Translations under genes and position numbers: made by a program | Source: Gymnopilus junonius | Lineage: Eukaryota; Basidiomycota; Agaricomycetes; Agaricales; Galerinaceae | Reading direction: 5' to 3' | Length of the DNA stretch: 64,000 nucleotides | NCBI GenBank assembly: GCA_015501075.1 | Contig: JADNYJ010000076.1 | Location: 1 to 64,000, forward strand | Shown here: positions 23,501 to 36,310 of the stretch, one piece after another | How the letters are laid out: each line of letters begins with the position of its first letter | Position numbering within the stretch: the stretch's first letter is position 1 | The notes under the pieces: generated by a model | What the model saw: only the letters and a program-made list of their open reading frames with translations | The model's database searches: none | Told to the model about the DNA's origin: nothing

Positions 23501-26274
23501 GCAGATGCAGGCTCTCATTCATACGAACGCGGAGGAGGAAGGGGTACACTCGGGGAGGTCGACTTCTATACTAGGTCAGTTGAACAAACCGACTTCTTGA
23601 CCGCAATCTCCTCGCGTCTTTTACCATCTTCCCTTACTGATTGGACCTTTTCTTCCTGTCTTAGCCATGAGGGGTTGATGTTGGGCTACGAATCAGCTTT
23701 GACACGCGAGCTACCCGTACCCGCTTCCGTGACGCAGACGGGATCTTCTGCGCTTGGGTCGTCTGGCCCTATCAATGCGCACTATAATACTGGCGCTCAC
23801 TTCCTCTGGATCGGAGATCGTACCGACAGCTTACAGGGGCGCACGTCGAGTATTTTAGAGGGATTCGAAACCCGATTGGTATCAAGGTCGGTCCTAGCAT
23901 GCAGGACGATGAATTGGTTAGGGTATTAGATGGTGAGTTTTGTTTTCCAATATCTTATTTTCAGCATAACGCTTGCGTTTTCCACTGTTTGAGTTCTTCA
24001 TGCTGAACAGAAGGTGCTCAAACGATACTTCCAAATGTAAATATAAGCAACGTTGTTTGATTAATCTTCCTTGGCATTTCTATATTTTCCAAAGTCTGAC
24101 GACCTTGTTTTCCCATAATTTTTCCAGTACTCAATCCGGACAAAGAGGCAGGACGGATTACTTTGATCACTCGGTACGGAGCATCCAAAGTGAGTCGACA
24201 CTTCCGCTGAACCAACTCCTCTTCAACCTCCTTCCTTCTCCATTGGCTGTCCTTCACGATGTTGTGTTCTTGAGAGCGGCTTACTGCTGCACAACTCATT
24301 ACGTTCACTGTGCGCCGAGATTGGCATTCGCTGTGTGATCTTCTCAATTTCCTGGAAGAGTGCCCGAAATCATCGCCTTTCCACTATATTAAATTTTCTC
24401 CATGCTCTTCTTCCCGCTACTTCGGCCGCGAATCTTTCAGTCTTGCCTCCTTTATCCTCTTAGATTCGGAGATTGTGGTTTACCATCTTATCCGTGCTAT
24501 GCGCTGGCTATCTCCACATCTCATCATCGCCTGCTTCGTTTCCTTGCTTTTCTTTTTCTTTATTTATGCTGGATTCAGAATTCGCTCGCACGGCTGCAAT
24601 CATGCAACTATTATTTGCTACCTGTGGCAGCACGGCCGGCTGGCCTTGGTACTGCTGGCCGCATGGTCTCGTTCTAATGTCCTAGATCATTTCGGCCTGG
24701 GAACGCCTTGGTTTAGACCTTCGCTGTCCCTCCGTGTCTGTTTCTTCGTGCTCTATAACTTGGAAGCTTGTCGACTTCATAATTCCATTCTGGAAGGCTG
24801 ATCCTTATCGACTTATCCATTCTCAATACCTTTTTCTTTCGCACCCAAAGAATTCGTTTCTCTATCATTCTTATGTCAAATACTCGGAAGCGTGTTGCTA
24901 ACTCTGTTTTTCTCTAATTCTAGATTGATGCTCACCTTCCAGGACATATTCGTGCCGTACAGCAGTCAGGCCACCCAGTCGCGTGGATCTGTGATCCTAT
25001 GCACGGCAAGTGAGTTTCTACTTGTTCGTTTTCTGGAAGGAGCTCCGACTCCTTCGACTCTGCGTCTTAGACCACTTCTCGTCTTTTCTTGCCCTGTCTT
25101 CTTGGGTCGTATTTTCCTTAGCCCCTGCACTTCTATCGTCGAAGATAGGTGCTTGTCGATTGGCGTGGGTGCATCGTACATCTGGTGGTGATGCACATGT
25201 GGGACCCTTGTGAATTCTTGTCCTCGCCAATCTTCGCTTCAGGATTACATGACATGGATTCAGCCCGCAGCTTCCTGGGATTTCTTGAACTCCGCCTTTG
25301 TTAGTTCGTGCCGTTGGTTCGTTCCGATAGGCCAAATCCCAGGTAACCCAACTACGGCGAAAAGTGTATTGATGGCAAGAGCGTCCTTGAATAGAGAGAA
25401 TTGTGGTCTGGATCCTCCGCGAAATATTCTTGTTTTTTCTTTCTCCTTTTGGATTTTGGTTTCTATCACTTCCGGAGCACTTTTACTAATCTGTTCACGT
25501 TCTTTCAGTACAGAAACATCTTCCTCAGGTCTCAAGACGCGGCATTTTAATAACATCATTTCTGAATTGACATCTTCGCTTCGAATTCATACTGCTTGCG
25601 ACTCCAGACTGGGCGGCGTAAGCCTTGAGTTCACTGGCGAGCTTAATGACGAAGGTTTCTCTGTCACGGAGTGCCTTGGAGGGAGTATGGAACTGAGTGA
25701 AGAGCAATTGGGATTGCGATACCAAGTGCGTCTCCTGCTTCAAAATTTATTTCATAAATTAATACGCTATTTTCTTTTTCTTTTTGCAGTCATTCTGTGA
25801 TCCGAGGCTGAACTTTGAACAAAGCCTCGGTGCGTGTACTATTTTTTGATCTTCCATCTCTCGGGATCTGTAGTTTTCTGTTATTGTTATTTCTGGAAGG
25901 TCTTTGCATCTTAGCTCGTTCCCGTGACATACTCCTTTTTATTTTGGGTTAGTCGCGGCTTCTACTCCGTGGACATACTGGCACAATATTTTCTCTCGCT
26001 ATCTTCTTCTGATGAAAGGAGCGTCGCCGCCTTTCCCCTCGTTTGGGTTCCTATTCTGGCGCCGCTAGGCTTTTCTTGTCTTCTTCTCTTTGATTTCCAT
26101 CTCCTGCGCAATGCTGACATGTTTCCAATTTCCGACTCAGATATTGCATTCCTTATGTCGAACCACTTCAAGAAAGAAAGGCGCTCCCAAGTCACTCCAG
26201 GAGGCGGCGTGGGGGATGCACTTTATCAAGAATTCAAACATCCGCAGTCTGCCCTAGGTGTCGGTAAAAGCTAA
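20502..26274 (+). CDS. 3-deoxy-7-phosphoheptulonate (DAHP) synthase, class II, with a frameshift
   Basis: Condenses phosphoenolpyruvate and erythrose 4-phosphate, the first step of the shikimate pathway. Sixteen exons: 20502-20561, 20615-20649, 20706-20754, 20919-21017, 21469-21543, 21937-22028, 22089-22106, 22344-22388, 22913-23032, 23437-23574, 23665-23932, 24128-24189, 24924-25009, 25509-25725, 25790-25829, 26141-26274. Class II blocks appear in order: [113 protein letters not shown] and [12 protein letters not shown]. By analogy with the mycobacterial enzyme, the metal ligands would be Cys in GDCAES, His in DPMHG, Glu in the LEFTGE region and Asp in CDPRL. Exon 11 has one base too few at 23836-23839 (CAGGGGCGC), so coding length is 1,538 nt; one more G gives 512 residues. 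Intron 7 begins GCAAGT at 22107. Several introns are 160-730 nt. Family identity is certain; whether the break is real is not. Confidence 0.9.
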
Positions 26275-29200
26275 AAGGTTCCATTCAATTCGGCCCGGAG
26301 TTGCTACTCATAAAACATTGTACATGCACGAGCTTAGTCACTGATAGACTGACTAGAACGTGACAAAACTTCTTATTAATTCAGTCGATTCCTCCACCCA
26401 TTATGCGTATATCGTGGTGGGATCGTTTCAGTGAAAGTTTCAGGCGTCATCGTAATAGTAGAGTCCCATGAAAGTCGACAAGAAGTTGTGGGCGACTTGT
26501 GTTCTGACAATCTTCTCGGTTACTGTCGGTGTATTTGGAAAACTGAGCTAACGACAAGGTGGGTCAATCAAGAATACCCAACGATATTGATAGGTCAAAT
26601 ATCGCCAGTGCAGCCTCCTTGGCAAGCCAATAATGTAATGAGGCTGTCAATTCCTAAATGCTCAGGTTGGATGATAACTCTATGCTCTATTGATTCCACA
26701 TTGATTTCGCACAGCGCCTTCACAGTTCTCAATAAGAACTCAACGAGACCACCTCCCGCCTCACTAATTCTTAAACTAGCAACTATGGTAACCACGAAGT
26801 TCACAAGCCTTTATTGGAATCTCATCTGCATACCTGCCTACCACAGTTACATATATCATCACAGATTGTAATATGACGCGTTGCAATTGAAGGTCCTATA
26901 AAAAATTATCCATGTAGAATGCGGATATTAGAGTGCCTAGTTGCAGTCGGTTATGCTTAATCGGCTATCCCACTCCATTAATAACGAATGTAATCGACTC
27001 TTTTTTATTTTCAGTAAAAGTCTGGAATGACCGAGACCTGGAGGAGGAATGGCCAAGCCTCTCAACCGGCAGGTAAGCTTAATATACTCCCCCAAAATTT
27101 GTATGAATGTGTATTTATTTTACGTCTGTAATTATAGCCCTCGACAAATGACATGTCCCGGCTAAAACGTGTTGGAAATTAGCGCAAAGTATAACGGCTT
27201 CGAATCATCCTCAATGACAAGCAAACAACCCTTTTCGGGTCCGGTAATCACTGCTGATGATGATGACGATCGAAAAGTCATCGTGCAAACTGAACTTACA
27301 TATAAGTGAGCATTGAAGTTTGAGGTTCCGTTTGCCTTTTCGACCTCCTTACTTTCTAATATGTCTTCTCGCTCAAACCAAAATCCAAGCTCATCTTTAT
27401 CTTCATCCAACAAACTGACATCATCTATGGGTGGAGAATGACCACGCAGAACCAACCAGCGCACTGAATTTGGATAGTAATGGTAACCATGAATCTAGGA
27501 ACGCTATACGACGTCAATCTGAACCTGAAATATGCGCATCGGGGCTCACTGCTAAAGCCAAAAGGATCCTTCCTGATCATTTTACTGACCTTAAATGGAA
27601 TTGACTAGATTTAAAGAGTTGGTTAAAAAGAATTCCGTGAGTCAGCCTACAATCTGGCTTTGTATAGTAACTTGCATGTTCTGCCATGAGAAGCGTAGAA
27701 CTTGTCCTCGAGTGAGAGATTTCTATGTTCCTTTCATTTGCTCAATCCCAGGGAATGATGGAGGACAGTCTAGTAGTGGACTCTGGCCCGAGCTGGCCGA
27801 GTCCTGATTAGATTAATATTAAATTTGGCTGTAGCTATATTTTTTTAATTTCCTTGACTCTTTGCTTCTGTTCCTATTTGTTTTTCTATCACTTTTACCT
27901 TTGTAACCATCTATTAAAGTAAAGAGAATTCCTCGCTTGCTTAGCTTGTTTTTGTTTGTTTGTTTAGCTAGCACAGCATGTCGCTATGTAGATCTAGATG
28001 GACACGGTCCAGTGACGAACAATCTCTAGCTTCCCAGACTCAAGCCAGAGCAGCCTGCCCCAATGGTGTTTTGCATGCATTGGTTGCTCTCAACCCACTT
28101 CTGTCCAAGCCAGGGTCTTAGCTTCCACCCAAACCGAAAATGAGCATGACAAACACGGCAACGGTGCAGATGAGGATGAAGACCAACTGGATCGTGTCGA
28201 AGTGGAGAGCAAAGCTTTGGAGTCGGGGTGCAAGATCAAAAAGTTGGAAAAAATGGCTTGAACAAAAGCAAGGGGGGTGGCTCAGAAGAGAGAGCATGTT
28301 AAATACTAGAAAAGGACGCAGAAAACTAGGCAATAATACCCGATATGGAGTCGAAGTTAACTGCACTGCAAATTGACTGTTGTAGTACACCGCCATTTGC
28401 CTGAAACATGACTGAGAGGTGAAATTCACATGAGATTGAGATATTTTTGGTATGTCGAAATTTGACGGACTGAACCTGGATGCCAGGAACGATTCTGGGA
28501 TTACAGCATGATGAATAGAGCTTTCGCTGAGGTCCATGCAGAATGAGACATTTTGCAAATGAGCTGCAAAACATGCGACATTAGTCAGCCATGTTAGACT
28601 GTTCATATCATGGACTTTGTAATTTGTAGCACTCTCACAACCTTTTTTACACGTTATTTCCCTTTGTTTCCCTACATTACTCAACGCCTTGATTTGTGAG
28701 GGTAGGAAAGATCTGCCGTATGGTGAATCACGGGTTGCATCTATGCTGATGGTGGGATGACTCTAATACAACTATTGGAGCATTATACACAAAATAGCAG
28801 ATTTTATCTATGGGTTTTATACCTGCTTGGCTCTAGTTATTTATCCAGCTTCAGTGACTAATGTCTGATTGATCAATGACACTCAATGCACTTGGCGATT
28901 TAAGCCTGTTCAGTGGGGCTCACCTGAGATCTGTGCATGGCCACAATACCTATCTATATGCATGTGGAGGGTGTCACATGGGCAGTCGTGAGCACAGTAA
29001 GAATGAAGAGCAGATTAGGGATGACATTCAGGGAGGTTTGGAACTGGTCAAGCAGTGCAATTCATGGTGGCTGTTACACTTGTTAGTACAATCTCTTCTA
29101 TATCCCTGCAGGGTGCAAGATCTTTCAAAATGTGGCTTGAACACTGTCTATGTTTCAGGCTATTCATTGACCATAGAATAGCAATTTGAACACGACAGCT

Positions 29201-29317
29201 TCTATTGAATACACAGCTAAATTAAAATGGAATAGTCAGGACTTAAGATAATGGAGATCTTCTATGAAAATGGTCTAAACTCTATAGTTGTCCAAGGTGA
29301 TGCCAATTTTACTACAT
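26275..29317. other. Region with scattered possible exons, no assignable gene
   Basis: Some short plus-strand segments look coding: about 27027-27071, starting VKVWNDRDLEEEWPSL just after a TTTTCAG acceptor and ending at GTAAGC; 27210-27305, with SGPVITADDDDDRKVIV; and about 27465-27603, ending TAKAKRILPDHFTDLKWN before a stop. They may be remains of one gene, but I could not join them in frame or name a family. A minus-strand frame ending at 28118 finishes with a hydrophobic segment (TIQLVFILICTVAVFVMLIF) and could encode a small membrane protein; there is no family evidence. Confidence 0.3.
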
Positions 29318-30741
29318 TCAAGATGATGTCACTGCCGGGACTGCGATGGGCATTATGATTGGTCCTGAACCAGTGATAGTGACCTCCTGCACCCCTGCAA
29401 CCATGTCATCAACACATTGCTGCCATTCATCAGCAACAACCTCTTTGATCTCGTATTCATCATCTGCACCATAAATCCCTCGATCAACCTTCAGAATTTC
29501 ATTAAACACCCTATAATTTTGACATCAGTCATGAGTAGTGGTTTTGCAAAAGAGAAAGGATAAGCCTGCATACTTTGCTGCCTTGGTTTTAGAGAGTCCT
29601 GCTCTGTTCTGAATGAACTCAAGACGTTGGTCTATGAAATTCCACAGCTTTTCACTCCCATTGCACTCAACGTAAATTGATCACTACAAAAAGGCTCAGA
29701 AAGCAGCACATGTTGAAGAGCAAAAGGGACTTGCCATGAGTGCAACCCATGCACAGAGTTGGACAGTGGGATGGCATGGGGTGCCATGGACAATTAACTG
29801 AGCAAGGGCGAAGATATTGGTATTATTTCTGATACTGTCCCTGATCTATAAAACCAATTACTGGAGTCTTATGTCTTGACTTTCACGTGGGCTTGAGTGA
29901 GGGAATAATTGATGACCCCAGTTATTTTCTCCCAGTTTGCATAGTCATGCTCGATGCCGGGTGGCAAATCAAAATGATACTTCTTCAAAATATCCTGTGC
30001 AAATCTTCAAGTCACTGCCAAGTGGTATGATGGATACTCTACTCATGAGGACATGGTTTCGAGGGATATCACCTTTGTATGCACTAATATTGACAGACAG
30101 CATCACTGCAATGCTATAGTTATTGATATTGGTCTGCACAATGATGCAAATCAGTTGAACGGTACCAAAAAAGGGTGCCAGATGACTCACTTTCAGGTCC
30201 TCGGATGGCGTGTAAGGGGGAGCAGCCGATTGCAGAGCATCTAATTTATTTTCCACCCTGATTAACTGAATGAATAGCTTTGCCTGCTGCCCAAGCACGG
30301 AGTCCTGATCAAATATTAGCATGCAAAGAGAAAGATGAGTACCGCAAGCACCTTTGACACAAACACTTCTACATCATCATGCTGTTCTGGTCTCAGCTTC
30401 TTTCTCACTGCGTATCACTTGCAAGCATCAAGAACATTGCCAATGGATTGAAGCGGGTGCTGCAGAACAGCCAAAGGGAGACCATCATCTGGTTCAGTGT
30501 TGTTGCCATCTGTTGGCTCATCTGGATGGGTCCTCTTGCCAAGGACTGGTTCAGGAGCTGGACTTGACCATGTCATAGCATCCTCCATGGCTTGTTCAGT
30601 GGGAGTGAGAAAATAATGTGCACCCTCCCTCTGGAGGGGGCGGCGGGTAACAGCATTTAACAGACCAGGGGTTTCCATAGAAGGCTCTATGTTTAATGTG
30701 GGAGAGAGAGGGGATGCCATGGCTGAGAGTCTGCTTGACAT
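29318..30741 (-). CDS. Transposon-associated gene A of a two-gene unit
   Basis: Minus strand, start ATG 30741 (MSSRLSAMASPLSPTL), stop at 29318. Several exons follow: a first exon with proline/glutamate-rich sequence ending IGNVLDACK; then RKKLRPEQHDDVEVFV, GQQAKLFIQLIRVENKLDAL and PPYTPSEDLK; then ISAYKGDIPRNHVL, KKYHFDLPPGIEHDYANW and TGVINYSLTQAHVKVK; then NTNIFALAQLIVHGTPCH; and finally VFNEILKVDRGIYGADD with a C-terminal tail. I recognise the pattern as a protein repeated many times in agaricomycete genomes next to the partner gene just upstream, hence a mobile-element role, but I know no biochemical activity. Frames at the exon joins near 29530-29700 and 29880 were not all resolved, so it may be damaged. 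Confidence 0.6.
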
Positions 30742-30981
30742 TGAGAAGTTGGAGCTGTAGGTTTATATAAAGTTGCAGGATGACTCAAAATTGGGGCGTG
30801 ACTCAATTGGTGAGTCAAGGAGGATGAAACTGACTCGAGATGTCATGGACATGTAATCAAGCACCAAGACCACACATGGACACTGGACTTGTTTAGATCC
30901 AACAATAAATATAGGTTGCCAGAATAAATTCATTGTCAGAGAAAATATTTGATGTGCACATACATGTACGCTCAGTGCTAA

Positions 30982-33900
30982 CTATTGAAGACCCGTCTCC
31001 ACAACAAATCTGAAATGCTGAGGCATGAGGGCTGGGGCAGAATCTGTGGTTTGATCCATTTCCTTGTTCAGTCTTGTTTGCTTGCCTTGCCCTGGCCATG
31101 CATTGTGTGTTGGCTTGCATTTCTTGACGAAATTTGCATCATCCACAATTTCCATGTCAAGACCTGTTTTTGTGCTCAATCCCGACTCTGTCCCATCTGC
31201 AACTTTGGTCGACTCCAGTTTCTTTTGATCTGCATGAGCCTTCGCCACTGCTTGTCTGACTTCCCGAAGGCCCTTCACCATTTCAAAATGTTTTTCTTGT
31301 CGACCTTGATTCAGAAGAATAGGAGCAACGAGGGAACGAGGCAATACAGAGCAGAGAAGGTGCGCGTTATGAAATGCATGGGTATTGATAACAAATTTTT
31401 CGAGGGGCTTGTGTTCAATGCAATGCTTGATCACACCTGATTCTACATGCTCCTGCATCAACGGTTGCTGGCCTGTTGCCCCGCATTTTGCCTGAGGACA
31501 ATCATGCTGGACATTATATTGAAATTCTATGTCCTGAGTGAACACCAACTTCAGTTATATGTCTACCAGATCCAAGTGACTTCATACCAAGGGGGGAATA
31601 ACAATGTATGTCCTTTCTTCTTGGCATCGAGCTAACATCAGCATATTGAAGATTTCATGTCATATTGAAAGAACTTGGAATATGTCAAGAATAATGACTG
31701 CACGTTTGCCGTCATCAGTAGCAAGAATATCATTGATATGTCCCATGATAATTTGACTGGACTAGACAGGCAAGAGGATGGACAACAATGGCTAAGGATG
31801 GTATGAGACTCAAGTACTCACATGTAAGGTTGATCTTGCAAAAATCCATGATCCTTTGGAGCATTTGTCCCCAGAACGTGCAACAATATAATGACAAGCT
31901 GTCCACTGAGAATTTTGGTCTTCTGATGTGTGATTGAGAGCCTTCGACCCAGTCATCTGTGACCAGGAAACATATTTTCAACCCTCCCTTCATTTATTTC
32001 CCTCTGTGCTTTTTAATGGTTCAAGTCAGAAAGACCCTAGGTGTTATCAGTGGGATGGAATGGATTGTTAATTCATAGAATGAGCATACCATTCATTATC
32101 AGCTCTGAAGAAGTCCAGCCAATGAGAGCTTGAAGTGTTGGGTGGTCTTCCATAAAGGTACGGATGGATGATCCAGGCCGTTGCCATTCTTCATTTGGCA
32201 TGAGCGACCAGCCACCAGTCAGGCGGTGCTTTAATACTTCTTGCCTCCCCATTTGAAAAGCTATATCTCAACTTGGAGCAAGGTGGTTTGAATAGATAGA
32301 ACAGTATCTGAAAATAGCATTGAAACATTCAAAAACCTCTGTTGCTACCCCAACAATTGGACCAAAATGATGAATATCATCTTTGAGGTGCATGAGCAGG
32401 TGGAGTTTTATTTTAGAGACCAACTTTGATGGATTGATTGTCGCAAAAAGATCAAGCATGTTTGCCACACAGATATCAATATCAGACTGGAGAACGAGTG
32501 TTCAGTCATGTTGGATGTGGATGCAAATAGAAGTGTGATGGACAAGATACTCTTCCATATTCCGTATTTCTGGCACCCACAACAAGGCGGCAAATTCTCC
32601 AACTGCCTTGGTAAGAAGAAATTGGTTGGCATCAATAAGATTGTAGACATGGAAGACATTCACTTGGGCCAGTGTTTTGAACTGCTGTCCAATGAGTGAA
32701 TTTGCATATTGCATAATGTAGTTAGCCTGAATGGCATGAATAGAGAGCCCTGAGCGCTCAGTTGACTGCAAACGAATAGTGTATGTCTCCTTCTGCTGAG
32801 CTGTCCATGAAGTATGTGAACCATGCCAAAGATACTTCATGATCCCCAGCAAAATAGTGTGAAGGATCTCGACTAGTGTGTCAATAGCAGGATGAAGCCT
32901 GCTCAGGTTCAATCAACAAATGGTACTCCGGATGATGATTACATGCTTACCAGCAAGCGACAAGAATGGATTATAGATGTCCTTCTTGTTGTCCTTCACC
33001 CAATCAAGTAGTTCAGCTTGAATGTCAGCTGTGCTCTGTTCAGGATTATTCTTACGCAATGTCCAGGCATGTTTGATAAGATTGTCAATCCAGAATTGAA
33101 TGTAAGCATCTTTGATGCCATTTTTTGTCTGCTTGTTCTGTACAGTTTGCACCATGCCTAAGCATGCCTTGGCAACCTGGGTCTCAATATCTGAAAGAAT
33201 AGCACTTGCTGACCGAGCAATGCCAACCTCGAAATTAAGGCAAGTGAGTACAACTTGAAACTTCAAAATCACTTGTTATAGAATAGTCTTACCTGAAAAA
33301 GTTCATGATACCCAACATCACTTTCTTTGATTTGTTGTGGTCCACCGATGAGACATTTTCAGCATGGATGATTTCCATTTGCTCCAATGTGGCCACATAC
33401 TTCACTCTGGGCAGGATTGTCACCAGGACCACAATTCACATATAGCTTGAAACAGGTCTGTACACCCGTTGAACCATGGCAAACCTTTACAGGCTGTTTG
33501 TGTGTCAACCTGGAGTCAAATACAATCAAATGAGACCAAGTATCACAGGTGACATGTATGAGGACAACATACTCTATCACTTTCTTGATGCCATGGAATT
33601 GTTTGGCTATGCTGGCAACAGGAGATATGGATACAAAATGAACATGAAATTCTTGCTGTAAAAGTTTCCTGGGCAGGTTTCGATGACTGATATAGACATT
33701 CCAATGTTTATTCCAACTCTTTGAGCGATTTCCTGAAACATCATTGCCAAAAATATCTATCCAGCTTGTGTATAAAGGATCACCTTCTGCCAAAGCATGA
33801 TCTGGATTAGGCATGAGAGCAGGATATCCCAGATCAGTAGTAATTCCTATTTTATGATTAGAATGTCTGCGGTGGACTGTGCACCTAGGACCCACTATGC

Positions 33901-35460
33901 CATGCAGGGATCAGATTCTGTTCCATAAGATCCATGAAATTGTAGCGCAGGTTGGATGCATCTATCAGGAGCAGAGGGCTGTCAACAACACGAGCAAGGG
34001 ACTGGGATAAATGTCAATATTATGATTAGACTTGATCAAGACAGGAAATACCTGCTCATCGAAGGCAACGGCATATGCATCTGCAAAAACATGCCCATCA
34101 CTGTCCTCTAGCCATCAGATTGGAATGACAAAGTTCCCACCCTTCAGGTGCACAAGCTCATCGATGTAATAGTGGTGTTCACCAGCATCATACATGGGAC
34201 TCAATGTGTGACAATCAACATCTGTATGCCATTTTCCGGCATGGTAAACTTTGGAAATGACACCATTTGGCAGAATCACTGGATACCGATGTATGTGGTT
34301 GCATACCATTGGGTTAGCCCAGTCCTAGTACAGTTGAAAATCAGCACTGGAGTGCAAAACTGAGTGGCTACATATATACTAACCAAGGCCACCAGGGCAC
34401 ATGGGTCATTCATTGAGTCTACATTCCCTTTAGGCGATTTGTGTTGTGTAGTGGGAATACCAGATGACTTGTGAAGGGAAGCTTGTACCTTGTGCAAGTG
34501 AAATAGAGAAGGGACATCAGGAGCACCTGCTTCATGAAGGACCCATAGGAAGACATTCATGAGAGAGTTTGAGATTCGCATTCTTGGCAAATTATCAAGT
34601 GTGTCCAAAAGGAAAATCTACAGGAATTATTACTGAATCAAACATTCATATTAATTTTTTTCCTCAAATATATCTCACCATTTTTGATTCATATGGGAAC
34701 CAAGCATCCGAAGCTTTGGACTTGGTTGTGAGAATGTTGGCCTGTCCAGTCAGTAGGTCTTCAACAGCTGAAGTAGTCAAGCCTACATAGGAAGGCAATA
34801 AGAGAGGATACCACATTAAAGGTGAGCATTCGAGTAGCACATATGGGCATTCTGTAGCAGCTCCATCATTATATCATCCTGTTCAAGTTCATCGAATAAA
34901 AGCTGCATATCATTGGGATCTTCAGCTGAAACTAGGTTGCTACAGTCCCAGATGTCTAGATTGATAGCCTCTTGCTCCAATCGCTCTCTTTCATCCATTG
35001 AGGTGGCTAGATGATCAATCCCTGGATCGAATATTTCAGTGGACCCAGCATAGTTGTCCCACATTTCTTGTTCCTCCAGGCTTCGCTTTTGGACAGGATG
35101 TGCCACTGGAGCTGAGGGTACAAACATCAAGGGCAGCACCACAAACTTGTTCTCCTCCGACTCGTGTTCTTCCTCCATTGAATGTTCAACAGCTTTATGA
35201 ATGGTGTCCTTCTCCTGCTCAGCTGACAATGAGGTGACATGTAAATCTGATTTTAGATGGCTAGGCAGGCTATCTTTCAAAATCCACATATTCCTGTGTC
35301 TTTGTCCCATGTTGCATAGCATGCACTGCACTCTCTTGCCATCATCTGACAATTTAATGACTACAGAAAGAGTTCAGTTTATGTATAATATGTGATATGT
35401 CGATGTCAATGGGCACTTACACTTTGGTAGCTCATTCTTCGGTTTCCTTCCCCTGCCCAT
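30982..35460 (-). pseudogene. Transposon-associated gene B with an N-terminal C2H2-like finger
   Basis: Large multi-exon minus-strand gene, start ATG 35460 (MGRGRKPKNELPK), stop at 30982. Recognisable blocks in order: a zinc-finger-like N terminus (RVQCMLCNMGQRHRNMW with SLPSHLKSDLH); an acidic linker; [123 protein letters not shown]; and the tail EHKPLEKFVINTHAFHNAHL. This order matches a large, highly repeated agaricomycete protein family that I consider transposon-encoded, without a known enzyme domain. The codon after NGNHPC, where relatives have a basic residue, is TGA (complement of 33359-33361), an in-frame stop inside a well-conserved stretch, so this copy is probably dead. Exon borders not listed. 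Confidence 0.65.
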
Positions 35461-35869
35461 TGCCTGTAGTGATAATCGACAGAAGATGTTGCAAAGCAGT
35501 GTTGCTCTTCTGCCAAAGTCATGCGATGGAGTCATATACAACCGCCTAGTGGCCCGTGGCAACCTGTTCAAGGCCATTGGGAGAACGACATACTGATGAC
35601 ACCAATCAGCAACACATATATTGCAGGTGAATGCTTTCTGAACTATGAAAACATTGGCTGGTCAACAAAATGCAATTAAAGGAGGCAAACGGGGGCTTAC
35701 CAGGATAAACGAGCCTCAATCGACAGCAACTGCATGATATTTTAATTGCAGTCTATCGAATGTGGCAGGAATCAATGCTTTTGGCAATTCAGAGGGTAGG
35801 AACAAGCCTTCAGGAGGGGGGTAAATGAATCTGTTATCGGTGCGAATTCAAGACTGGCTAGGGTTGCCG

Positions 35870-36025
35870 AAGTTCGGTTCAGTCCGGTTCTCGACAGATT
35901 TTTGAGAACCGAGAACCGAACTTTTAAAAATTTGCCAGAACCAAACTGGAACTGGACTGAACTTTCAAGAACCGGTTCTTCCGGTTTGGTTCTGTCCAGT
36001 TCGCAGTTCAGACTGGTGAACCGCA
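35870..36025. repeat. GGTTC/GAACC foldback repeat
   Basis: AGTTCGGTTCAGTCCGGTTC is followed within about 20 bp by GAGAACCGAGAACCGAACT, and then by further GGAACTGGACTGAAC and GGTTCTTCCGGTTTGGTTC words. The arrangement gives several overlapping imperfect hairpins. It lies just upstream of transposon-associated gene B, but I could not find the same sequence at the other end of that unit. Confidence 0.5.
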
Positions 36026-36129
36026 AGATTTAAGAAAAAATGTATATATTCTAGTCTAAAAAGTCAATACAACAGCCTAAGAAGTAAATATACAGGATGG
36101 GGGCAATCGAGACAACGTCGCTGGGTAGT

Positions 36130-36310
36130 GGTCACCACTGCAATGACGTTGTGGAGGTCCCAATGTCCCCTACACTGACATAATGGGTTCCACATTGACG
36201 TAAGGGCACTTGATACAATGTTGCGGGGTGGTGGCGGCGTCCACAATGACCAAAGACATTGTGGGGTTGCGATGACCCCTACACCAACACGGTGGGTTTT
36301 TGGTCACATC
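36130..36310 (+). repeat. Degenerate direct repeat
   Basis: The segment from CAATGACGTTGTGG to ACATAATGGGTT (about 36141-36188) recurs in diverged form as CAATGACC..GACATTGTGGGG to ACACGGTGGGTT (about 36246-36298). The phrase CCCTACAC followed by an ACATAATGGG-like word occurs in both. Confidence 0.4.

Noticed and set aside
28118..28684. A 188-codon minus-strand frame with a hydrophobic C terminus
   Set aside because: Its apparent start is not ATG and there is no family evidence. I mention it in the region entry but do not call a gene.
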